A stretch of DNA of 6,997 nucleotides from Methanobrevibacter sp. (GTDB lineage: Archaea > Methanobacteriota > Methanobacteria > Methanobacteriales > Methanobacteriaceae): positions 1 through 6,997 of the forward strand of contig JAGCBE010000480.1 of the NCBI GenBank assembly GCA_017652345.1, written 5' to 3'. The position numbers and the translations under genes were made by a program. Positions within the stretch are counted from its first letter, which is position 1; each line of letters opens with the position of its first letter. Shown here in pieces: positions 1-4,729 of the stretch. The notes beneath the pieces are model-generated. The model had not been told where the DNA came from. It saw only the letters and a program-made list of their open reading frames with translations, and ran no database searches.

Positions 1-141
1 AGCAGTACGTTGCTTTACATTGATACGTCCGAAAGTCGGAACTGGCAAAGGTGCAAGCCTAATAAATGAACGAGAGTTAAGGGTTAATTTACTGTCTGCA
101 ACAATATTTTGCAAAATAGTTGGTTGACAAAAGCCAAAATC
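1..141. repeat. Left copy of the 141-bp terminal direct repeat (circular-genome overlap)
   Basis: Bases 1-141 are identical to 6857-6997. An exact repeat at the two ends of a contig, lying in the middle of one reading frame that continues correctly across the join, is what an assembler produces from a circular molecule. Closing the circle at this overlap gives 6856 bp, a plausible size for a microvirus. It is therefore read as an assembly overlap and not as a biological terminal repeat. The capsid frame is intact in both copies. Confidence 0.95.
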
Positions 142-225
142 ACTAGTAGTGTTTACGTCGTGGCTAAAATCAAAAAAATTTCTGTCAGATTTTCGACCGA
201 TTTTAATTTTAGGTAATATAGACAT
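1..225 (-). CDS. Major capsid protein (VP1-like), N-terminal part: codons 1-75
   Basis: This is the beginning of the capsid gene, whose remainder lies at 4730-6997. The ATG at 225-223 starts MSILPKIKIGRKSDRN and the frame runs without a stop off the left end. Because 1-141 repeats 6857-6997, the frame continues into the large ORF at the right end, giving a full protein of 783 aa. An ORF caller limited to the linear right end would start at a TTG (6970), which is really codon 38. The true ATG start adds a basic leader, and the order basic N-terminus, 'FDFSHDVNTT' segment, then 'PLPVPTFGRINV' segment fits other microvirus capsid proteins. There are 11 bp between the stop of the 106-aa gene (239-237) and this ATG. 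No Shine-Dalgarno sequence is visible, which is normal for Bacteroidetes. The gene is presumably co-transcribed with rep. Confidence 0.9.
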   Translation of the reverse strand, partial: MSILPKIKIGRKSDRNFFDFSHDVNTTSDFGFCQPTILQNIVADSKLTLNSRSFIRLAPLPVPTFGRINVKQRTA

Positions 226-236
226 AGAATGAAGTT

Positions 237-557
237 TTAAGAGTTAGAATCATCATCTACTGAATCATCATCAGAAGAATTTATAACATTATCAATCTGA
301 GCGAGCTCAGAAGCAGAGAGAGAATCAGACTTGAAGACAACAGAATCCTCCTCTTTAAGGGAAACACCTGAATCAATCTTATTCTTAAGACTGAAAACCT
401 CAGGCGGAGGAACATCTTTCTTAAAGTTCTTAGCAAAATCAATAACAACTACACGTTGTTCATCTAAATTTGCATCTACTACAGTAGACACACGAGTAAC
501 GAAACCGTCACCGCCAGTAATCGCTACTTTAGGGGGAATTTTTCTAAAATTTGCCAT
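237..557 (-). CDS. Small acidic-tailed protein of 106 aa between rep and capsid; candidate scaffolding or DNA-binding accessory protein
   Basis: I do not recognise a family from the sequence. The ATG at 557-555 lies 2 bp after the rep stop and the TAA at 239-237 lies 11 bp before the capsid ATG, so it sits inside the rep-to-structural operon. The N-terminal half (about 1-50) is mixed basic and beta-prone (FRKIPPKVAI, a GGDGF turn, RVVVIDF). The C-terminal third is acidic and serine-rich, ending in SSDDDSVDDDSNS. In gokushoviruses the slots between VP4 and VP1 hold VP5 (small, DNA-binding) and VP3 (internal scaffolding), so position suggests one of these roles. I see no VP3 or VP5 motif, so the role is inference only. 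Reality as a gene is well supported by the tight spacing and the absence of any other frame there. Confidence 0.85.
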   Translation of the reverse strand: MANFRKIPPKVAITGGDGFVTRVSTVVDANLDEQRVVVIDFAKNFKKDVPPPEVFSLKNKIDSGVSLKEEDSVVFKSDSLSASELAQIDNVINSSDDDSVDDDSNS

Positions 558-559
558 AG

Positions 560-2356
560 TTAAGAATGAATAAATGAATTATAAGTAGAACGCAAAAGTT
601 TTGAGCGTTCAAATTTTTCCTGTTTAGATTCACACTTATAATAACGCACAGCATATCGAATTTTATCTAACCACAAAATATAATCATTGAAACGTTTGAA
701 AATATCCAATTCATCGAAAGAAGACACACCATCAAAGCCAAAAGGAGGAATAACAAAGTCACCTTCAGAACATTTGACAGACTGAGGAAGTAACTCAAAA
801 TAATTCTGGTCTAGCTGGCGAAGGTCAGAAGTATTTACCTTTGATATAAACATATCTACACCAAAAGAAAGAAACTCATCTTTACTAAGTTTATTTAACT
901 CACTTTTTTTATTGAAAAATACAATATCTTTAAAAATGAGCCTATAAAGGTAAAATAACTTTATATCAGTAGCAGACAACTTACGCAACTCTGCAAGTGA
1001 CTGATTAAACGATGTACCGAATAAATCGTACCATTCACAAACAACGTCCTTAGACATCAAAGAAACATAGACACCAGACAAGTAATATACAAATTGTTTG
1101 ACAAACAAATTCAATCTATCAGAAAGAAATTCAGACAAACATTCTTTGCCTAAATCATTGAGAAAGACAATATTACGGTATTTACAATAATGCCGATTCT
1201 GTGGTTTTTTATCTACATTGTAAAATAATCTACGTAAAATATACTTAGGAACTGAATATTTGAAATCATCATAGGGAAAAGAAATGTCATTATCTTTAAT
1301 TAATTTCTTACCATGCTCAAAATCATCCACAATCTCACGAAATAGGGATTCACCTATCTTTATAGATTGAACGTGAAAAGGCATACAGTCACGAACTGAC
1401 TGAATCAATTTATGATAACGTTTGAAATCGGGATTTGTCTTAAAGAAATCAGAACCTTTTTCTAACTGCCGTTCATATAAACGATCAGGACAACCCATAG
1501 GATCAACAGGGGGATAAAGAAGCTCCAGAGTTTCCAAAGTGGGACAACGTTTTAATATATACTCAAGACCATTACAAACATTTGTAGAAGCAAAATTTTT
1601 GTCTTTAAAAAGATACTTCAAAATATAGCGAAGACAAGCCGAGGACTGAACTTGTGCGCCATAGCGAGATGACCAAGAAGTAAAACCATATCGACGCTTA
1701 AACATAGGTTTTTTGTGACGAGAAGAAGATGGAGGAGCTATAATCCATTCCTGCAATACGTTATATTGACCATGTAACCAACGCTCCTTAACAGCTGGAA
1801 GTTCACTTTGTCTAACTATATGCTCAGGAACAAACTCAGTTTTTACACGTTCAGACCAACAGTAATTTGCAACAGATCGAACTACTGATTCATTGACAAA
1901 TACAGGGAAAGACAAAACAGTATGATAGTGAGGACGATGAGTTTTATCCGCATCAGAACCAAACTCACAAACAGTAAAATGTTTAATTCCAGATATACCA
2001 AATTTCTCACGGAAAAAATCACGGAAATCCTTGAAGAACTGCACAACATGACGTTTATTAAAGCACATGCCAGAGAAGTAAGGAACATCAATATCAAAAG
2101 CCTCACACAAATCAGAAAAATCCTCTTCACAAATGCGTGGTACCATAGATTCATTATATGTTAGTGTAAGGAAATACCAACAACCACCGTTTTTCTTAGA
2201 ATTAAGATAATCATAATTCAAACGAACAAACCAGTCATTTATTTTTTGTTGACGGCATTCTTCACATTCACCGCATGGAACTGAAATATACGATGAATCA
2301 AAATGAGGACGTTTGAACTCACGAGGATTTTTTATTTTAATCGGACTAACACACAT
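560..2356 (-). CDS. HUH-family rolling-circle replication initiator (microvirus VP4/Rep-like), 598 aa
   Basis: This protein nicks the replication origin and covalently holds the 5' end to start rolling-circle replication. Visible motifs, numbered from the chosen ATG (2356-2354, MCVSPIKIKNP): a cysteine cluster CGECEECRQQK at 28-38 typical of microvirus Reps; FLTLTYN at 62-68 (motif I); CEFG at 130-133; the metal-binding HUH motif HRPHYH at 140-145 (H143, H145); and Y244-xxx-Y248-xx-K251 in LRYILKYLFK, the catalytic-tyrosine helix. An upstream GTG at 2410 would add 18 hydrophobic residues, but that stretch overlaps the promoter's -33 and -7 boxes, and family N-termini begin with M-C-x-x-P, so the ATG at 2356 is preferred. 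The protein is roughly twice the length of a gokushovirus VP4 (about 300 aa); the extra 350 residues after the tyrosine motif have no motif I recognise. The gene overlaps nothing and its stop (562-560) is 2 bp from the next ATG. Confidence 0.95.
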   Translation of the reverse strand: MCVSPIKIKNPREFKRPHFDSSYISVPCGECEECRQQKINDWFVRLNYDYLNSKKNGGCWYFLTLTYNESMVPRICEEDFSDLCEAFDIDVPYFSGMCFNKRHVVQFFKDFRDFFREKFGISGIKHFTVCEFGSDADKTHRPHYHTVLSFPVFVNESVVRSVANYCWSERVKTEFVPEHIVRQSELPAVKERWLHGQYNVLQEWIIAPPSSSRHKKPMFKRRYGFTSWSSRYGAQVQSSACLRYILKYLFKDKNFASTNVCNGLEYILKRCPTLETLELLYPPVDPMGCPDRLYERQLEKGSDFFKTNPDFKRYHKLIQSVRDCMPFHVQSIKIGESLFREIVDDFEHGKKLIKDNDISFPYDDFKYSVPKYILRRLFYNVDKKPQNRHYCKYRNIVFLNDLGKECLSEFLSDRLNLFVKQFVYYLSGVYVSLMSKDVVCEWYDLFGTSFNQSLAELRKLSATDIKLFYLYRLIFKDIVFFNKKSELNKLSKDEFLSFGVDMFISKVNTSDLRQLDQNYFELLPQSVKCSEGDFVIPPFGFDGVSSFDELDIFKRFNDYILWLDKIRYAVRYYKCESKQEKFERSKLLRSTYNSFIHS

Positions 2357-2372
2357 AATGAAATATTTTTTG

Positions 2373-2406
2373 CAAATGTACAAAAAAAAAATAAAAGTCA
2401 CCCAAA
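2373..2406 (-). promoter_or_regulatory. Bacteroidetes-type promoter for rep
   Basis: On the minus strand the -7 box TACATTTG (2380-2373) matches the Bacteroidetes consensus TAnnTTTG exactly. A TTTG (2406-2403) lies 22 bp upstream in the -33 position, and the spacer is a T-rich run. The predicted transcript start is only about 10 nt before the rep ATG at 2356, so the leader is very short and has no Shine-Dalgarno sequence. The distance and orientation fit, and this is one of only two TAnnTTTG boxes on this strand with a sensible upstream partner. Confidence 0.75.
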
Positions 2407-2451
2407 ACACGAAAAGAATTTAGAAATTTTTAACGGTTTTGCCCTATCGGG

Positions 2452-2586
2452 AGTGACCATAAAAAAGTCACTGGTTATAAGTAGGTCAAGACGAACCATT
2501 TCTACGAGCTAAAGCGAAAGATGACTTTTTATATAACCGCAGAGCCGAAGAGGATGACGTTTACGTCAGAATGACCCAGTTATATA
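2452..2586. other. Cluster of competing inverted repeats upstream of the rep promoter
   Basis: Several short exact inverted repeats overlap here. They are AGTGAC/GTCACT (2452-2457 with 2467-2472); AAAAAGTCA/TGACTTTTT (2462-2470 with 2522-2530); GGTTATA/TATAACC (2473-2479 with 2532-2538); TATATAAC/GTTATATA (2530-2537 with 2579-2586), which encloses TGACGT-TT-ACGTCA (2555-2568). Several share bases and cannot form together, so the region could switch between folds. The stretch is AT-rich, so some of the pairing may be chance. A role in rep control or as part of an origin is inference. Confidence 0.4.
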
Positions 2587-2849
2587 TAGTCAAGATAAAC
2601 AATGAACTTTGAACGATGCAGTAAAAATAAATTATTAAACACCCTGTAAAGTGTCGTAAATCTTACCAACCACATATAAAGTAACGGAATAGCGTGAAGC
2701 ACATACAAAGTTAGAAATTAATTCCTAGATACTTCATATTTTACCAATTTTTAATAAACTTTTAACAATTCATCTACGATGAAAACGATTAAAACTTTAT
2801 CAAAAATTGCCAAAATCCAAATTATCAAGGAATTAATAACTTTGTAATG

Positions 2850-2990
2850 TATGTGCTTCAAGCGATTCCGTTTCTTTATACGCAGTTGGTAAGATAGAAA
2901 CTTACGACACTTCACAGGAGAGCGGTAAAACGGCAAGCCGTTTTGATTATTTATGTGCTTTAGCTCAAACCGAATCATTACCGCAGTTGG
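2850..2990. repeat. Degenerate direct repeat inside the hairpin's right arm (2850-2889 and 2952-2990)
   Basis: Two units of about 40 bp, 102 bp apart, both begin TATGTGCTT and both end CGCAGTTGG, with only partial similarity between. The first unit is part of the main hairpin stem and the second lies in the extra 77-nt loop of the right arm. This suggests that the loop arose by partial duplication of the stem sequence. The interior similarity is weak, so the ends may instead be conserved binding motifs. Confidence 0.45.
2927..2944 (-). terminator. Possible intrinsic terminator of the small-gene operon
   Basis: AAAACGGC (2927-2934) and GCCGTTTT (2937-2944) are perfect inverted repeats separated by 2 nt. 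On the minus strand this gives a compact GC-core stem whose 3' side ends in TTTT, 69 nt after the stop of the 82-aa gene. It is enclosed by a further 7-bp stem, GCGGTAA/TTACCGC (2922-2928 with 2978-2984; two bases are shared with the inner stem). The T tract is short and part of the stem, so termination may be weak. It could equally be just a branch of the giant hairpin. Confidence 0.4.
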
Positions 2991-3012
2991 GCTTCGCATC
3001 GTTCAAAGTTCG

Positions 3013-3261
3013 TTACAGTGGCATTTCTGGAGTAGTCGAACCATCAGAATTTAAAACATAGAAAACACTTCCAATTTTGTTAGGGTCAGCTTCACAAACT
3101 CCAAAAGTGAGTTCATAGCAATTCGTTACAGACGAGTAATAACAATCATCTTTTATAAGAGAATGACGAAGACGGACAACACCAAACACATTCACAGAAA
3201 CTTCAACACCAACACGATTATACAAAGACACAAGTCTTTTCAACATATATTCCTTTTTCAT
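3013..3261 (-). CDS. Hypothetical protein of 82 aa, third gene of the small-gene operon
   Basis: I do not recognise this protein. The ATG at 3261-3259 lies 3 bp after the stop of the 70-aa gene, so translation is probably coupled. An in-frame ATG at codon 6 is an alternative start. The sequence opens with a basic helix (KKEYMLKRLVSLYNRVG), continues with beta-prone segments (VEVSVNVFGVVRLRH; CYELTFGVCE) and ends in a polar tail (SDGSTTPEMPL). It has cysteines at 40, 48 and 56 and no signal peptide or membrane segment. It looks like a small soluble folded protein. Its stop (3015-3013) is directly against the base of the giant hairpin. Tight packing with its neighbours supports it as real. Confidence 0.75.
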   Translation of the reverse strand: MKKEYMLKRLVSLYNRVGVEVSVNVFGVVRLRHSLIKDDCYYSSVTNCYELTFGVCEADPNKIGSVFYVLNSDGSTTPEMPL

Positions 3262-3264
3262 AAT

Positions 3265-3477
3265 TCAAAATGGTAAATCATCATCAATATTTTCTAACTG
3301 CTCATTTAATTCACGATAATACTCAATTCTATCAGAATCATAACAAAACCAATCATCAACATAATCGTAATCATCTAAGTCAATCAAATATTCATATTGT
3401 TCTTTGATACAACGAATACAAAGTTCATCATGACAATCAGGAGAACATATATCATCACATAATCTAACATTTCCCAT
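3265..3477 (-). CDS. Acidic 70-aa protein with N-terminal Cys cluster and SSB-like C-terminal tip (DDDLPF)
   Basis: The ATG (3477-3475) is 2 bp after the stop of the 52-aa gene and the TGA (3267-3265) is 3 bp before the next ATG. Residues 7-23 hold C7-x3-C11-x3-C15-H16-x3-C20-x2-C23, which could bind zinc. From about residue 28 the chain is very acidic and tyrosine-rich (IDLDDYDYVDDW). I count 22 Asp/Glu against 5 Lys/Arg over the whole protein. The last residues are NIDDDLPF, immediately before the stop. Bacterial SSB proteins end in an acidic tip such as DDDIPF or DDLPF, whose terminal Pro-Phe docks into host partners including PriA, RecQ, RecO, exonuclease I and primase. I infer that this is an SSB-tip mimic that recruits or competes for such partners during single-stranded DNA replication. 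There is no OB fold here, so it is not an SSB itself. I recognise no named family. Confidence 0.8.
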   Translation of the reverse strand: MGNVRLCDDICSPDCHDELCIRCIKEQYEYLIDLDDYDYVDDWFCYDSDRIEYYRELNEQLENIDDDLPF

Positions 3478-3479
3478 AA

Positions 3480-3638
3480 TTACTTTATCATTTCAAAATA
3501 ATACCTATTTGGAGAATTAACAGACTCGTAAAACTCATTCTTTGACTTACAAAAACCTAAAGCATGATAAAGTAAATTTGTTTGAAAAATAGGAGTAACA
3601 CCACCGTTTTCAACTTTTAAAAATACTTGATATCTCAT
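3480..3638 (-). CDS. Hypothetical protein of 52 aa, first gene of the small-gene operon
   Basis: The ATG (3638-3636) begins MRYQVFLKVENGG and the TAA (3482-3480) is followed after 2 bp by the ATG of the 70-aa gene. The protein is mildly basic and mixed, with an N-terminal beta-like strand (YQVFLKV), a helix-like middle (NLLYHALGFCKSKNEFYESV) and the end NRYYFEMIK. I recognise no motif. It is shorter than many ORF cut-offs, but it fills the gap between promoter and next gene exactly and sits about 45 nt after the -7 box of a good promoter. The AT-rich leader with TAATAATAATAAT before the ATG fits Bacteroidetes translation starts without Shine-Dalgarno pairing. Confidence 0.75.
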   Translation of the reverse strand: MRYQVFLKVENGGVTPIFQTNLLYHALGFCKSKNEFYESVNSPNRYYFEMIK

Positions 3639-3676
3639 AAATTATTATTATTAAAGGGTTAAACTTGTTTTCTTTT

Positions 3677-3694
3677 GTACTACAAAGGTACTAC
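3677..3694. repeat. Short direct repeat GTACTAC x2 flanking the -7 box (possible operator)
   Basis: GTACTAC occurs at 3677-3683 and again at 3688-3694, an 11-bp period or about one helical turn. The two copies bracket and overlap the -7 box of the small-gene promoter. Such placement would suit a repressor site, but the motif is short and no regulator gene is present, so this is speculative. Confidence 0.25.
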
Positions 3695-3714
3695 TTTTTT
3701 GGGTAATATGCAAG
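3683..3714 (-). promoter_or_regulatory. Bacteroidetes-type promoter for the small-gene operon
   Basis: On the minus strand TACCTTTG (3690-3683) matches the TAnnTTTG -7 consensus. The -33 position holds CTTG (3714-3711), one base from TTTG, after a 20-bp spacer. The upstream box coincides with the end of the preceding terminator's T tract, so terminator and promoter are back to back. The predicted leader to the ATG at 3638 is about 40 nt, AT-rich, with no Shine-Dalgarno sequence. Confidence 0.65.
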
Positions 3715-3755
3715 AAAAAAGGCAACTATTTACTTTTTTAGGGTAAATAATTGCC
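3711..3755 (-). terminator. Intrinsic terminator of the rep-capsid-pilot operon
   Basis: The stem arms are 3743-3755 and 3721-3733, 13 bp with a 9-nt loop. Read on the minus strand they are GGCAATTATTTAC and GTAAATAGTTGCC. The only non-Watson-Crick pair is a U-G wobble on this strand, which would be an A-C mismatch on the other. The stem is followed directly by TTTTTTCTTG (3720-3711). It starts 21 nt after the stop of the pilot protein gene, exactly where a transcript end is expected. Confidence 0.88.
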
Positions 3756-3776
3756 TTATGTCAAGATTAAAAAACG

Positions 3777-4718
3777 CTAGAATTTATGAGAGAAACCAAC
3801 ATTAATACTACCAGTCATAGCCGAAACGATGAAAACAAAGAAAGCAGCTGCATCAGCCATCGCACCATCACCAAGGTATTTATGTATCATTTCAAAAATG
3901 TTTGATTGCTCAGCTAATTTCTTTTGAAATTTAATCATTTCTTCATTTGCTTTAGATTCAGAAGTCTTTTGGTCATTTAAAGCCTTAACGGATTCCATAA
4001 CTTCACGGTCTTTAATAAGATTCTTAATATCTTCACAAACTTTGTTATAATCAGCTAACGGAATATTTTGCAAAGCACTAACAACTTCTTGATTATCATA
4101 TTGACCAGACCACACAAGTTTATCCAGTTTAGCTTTGAAATCACGAGCAGAAAGCTCCTCGACTTCTGTCTGGAACTGTCTCCAAGCCTTACGAGAATCA
4201 AACCAACCTTTATTATGTGGAACAACGTCAACTTCTTGCAACTGATTTATATATTGTTCTTTCTGCTTTTCATCAGTTGCATTATTATATGCTTCAAGAA
4301 TATCATAATACTTAATTGCATTGTCTTCAGAACGTTTGCGTTGATTCTCTATCTCCTGTGATTCTGCGTCTGCATTATCCTTACGAGCTTGCGCCTTAAC
4401 TAATGGAGCCTGTTGCAAAAGCTGTGCGATACCAACAGTATCAATCTGAGGAGAAACCTTAGTAGCCATAGAAGAAGAAGGAGCAGTAGTAGTAGGATAA
4501 CCACCAAAAGCGGAATTAATATTAAGTCCAGCTCCTTCAAGAGATTTACGCAAAGTAGAATACATTTTAAGATTCTGATCATTCTGATAACGTTGATTTT
4601 CTCGGAACATTTGCCACTGATTAGCTATATTCTCATCATTTATGTTATCTTGCAAACCATAATTAAGAAGATTACCAGCTACGCCAGTTATACCACCGAT
4701 TAAACCAGAATAGTCCAT
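3777..4718 (-). CDS. DNA pilot/minor capsid protein (VP2-like), 313 aa
   Basis: Microvirus VP2-like (H-like) proteins sit in the virion and help carry the genome through the host envelope. The N-terminus is a glycine-rich hydrophobic segment (GLIGGITGVAGNLL, about 5-18), followed by an amphipathic Gln/Asn-rich helix (ANQWQMFRENQRYQNDQN). Residues 50-73 (KMYSTLRKSLEGAGLNINSAFGGY) match the family pattern 'Y..S...L..AGLNP..A' with AGLN at 63-66, then a low-complexity TTTAPSSS stretch. Residues about 100-165 and 225-275 are charged and helical, probably coiled coil. A hydrophobic, membrane-like segment (DAAAFFVFIVSAMTG, about 289-303) is near the C-terminus. A TTG at 4724 would add two residues, but the ATG at 4718, 11 bp after the capsid stop, is the better start. 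It is the last gene before the terminator. Confidence 0.9.
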   Translation of the reverse strand: MDYSGLIGGITGVAGNLLNYGLQDNINDENIANQWQMFRENQRYQNDQNLKMYSTLRKSLEGAGLNINSAFGGYPTTTAPSSSMATKVSPQIDTVGIAQLLQQAPLVKAQARKDNADAESQEIENQRKRSEDNAIKYYDILEAYNNATDEKQKEQYINQLQEVDVVPHNKGWFDSRKAWRQFQTEVEELSARDFKAKLDKLVWSGQYDNQEVVSALQNIPLADYNKVCEDIKNLIKDREVMESVKALNDQKTSESKANEEMIKFQKKLAEQSNIFEMIHKYLGDGAMADAAAFFVFIVSAMTGSINVGFSHKF

Positions 4719-4729
4719 AGGCAAAAATA

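Larger units (their letters stand above)
2604..3011. repeat. Giant imperfect palindrome able to fold into one ~408-nt hairpin
   Basis: Working outside in, the pairs are: 2604-2619 with 2996-3011 (GAACTTTGAACGATGC, 16 of 16); 2643-2660 with 2901-2918; 2661-2706 with 2849-2894; 2707-2712 with 2838-2843; 2717-2731 with 2823-2837; 2739-2765 with 2789-2815; and the tip TTCATC-TAC-GATGAA at 2769-2783. By hand I count about 128 pairs. Interruptions are small bulges (2844-2848, 2895-2900, 2713-2716), a few internal loops, and one asymmetric loop of 23 nt on the left against 77 nt on the right (2919-2995). Six mismatches are transversions, and all seven transition mismatches are wobbles on the minus strand. 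The base of the hairpin abuts the stop codon of the 82-aa gene. Possible roles are complementary-strand initiation, packaging, protection of the single-stranded genome or a structured RNA; none is proven. Confidence 0.85.
2357..3012. other. 656-bp gene-free, structure-rich regulatory/replication region
   Basis: Between the stop of the 82-aa gene (3013) and the rep ATG (2356) there is no credible gene, and this is almost 10% of the genome. It contains, in transcription order, the giant imperfect hairpin (3011-2604), smaller inverted repeats (2586-2452) and the rep promoter (2406-2373). One minus-strand frame (2999-2751) stays open for 82 codons but follows the hairpin arm. The opposite arm, read equivalently on the plus strand, stops after two codons, so it is not called as a gene. 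In other microviruses the intergenic regions hold the complementary-strand start site and transcription signals; a similar role here is inference. Confidence 0.75.

Noticed and set aside
331..573. Plus-strand ORFs such as 331-573, 1922-2164, 4068-4361, 4413-4703 and 5330-5575.
   Set aside because: They are antisense to well-supported genes, have low-complexity AT-driven compositions and no promoter or recognisable motif.
1882..2154. Minus-strand ORF of 90 aa overlapping rep in another frame, hydrophobic and Leu-rich; likewise 4400-4582 within the pilot gene.
   Set aside because: Overlapping lysis genes exist in phiX174 (gene E), so these were considered. Their composition is what a frame shift of the host gene gives, and there is no translation signal or conservation evidence.
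2141..2170. Possible dif/XerCD attachment site (ATATGTTAG) that would suggest Alpavirinae-style integration.
   Set aside because: It lies inside rep coding sequence, only half of a dif-like arm is recognisable, and no convincing 28-bp dif was found elsewhere by eye.
2357..2410. Extension of Rep to an upstream GTG at 2410, giving 18 more hydrophobic residues.
   Set aside because: The extension runs through the promoter boxes (2373-2406), and the family's N-terminus begins at M-C-V-S-P.
2837..2844. Plus-strand TAACTTTG and its mirror on the minus strand (2713-2706), each fitting the -7 consensus.
   Set aside because: Neither has a TTTG-like box at the right distance upstream, and both are stem sequence of the palindrome.
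2751..2999. Minus-strand 82-codon ORF starting 13 bp after the last small gene, with a hydrophobic C-terminal stretch (VINSLIIWILAIF...VLIVFIV) that could look like a membrane or lysis protein.
   Set aside because: It follows the right arm and loop of the giant palindrome, so its composition is set by the fold. The equivalent reading of the other arm on the plus strand (ATG CAG TAA) stops at once, and nothing else supports coding. It remains a weak alternative that ribosome profiling would settle.
4719..4724. TTG start for the pilot protein at 4724.
   Set aside because: An ATG two codons later has normal spacing from the capsid stop and gives the typical short polar start before the Gly-rich segment.
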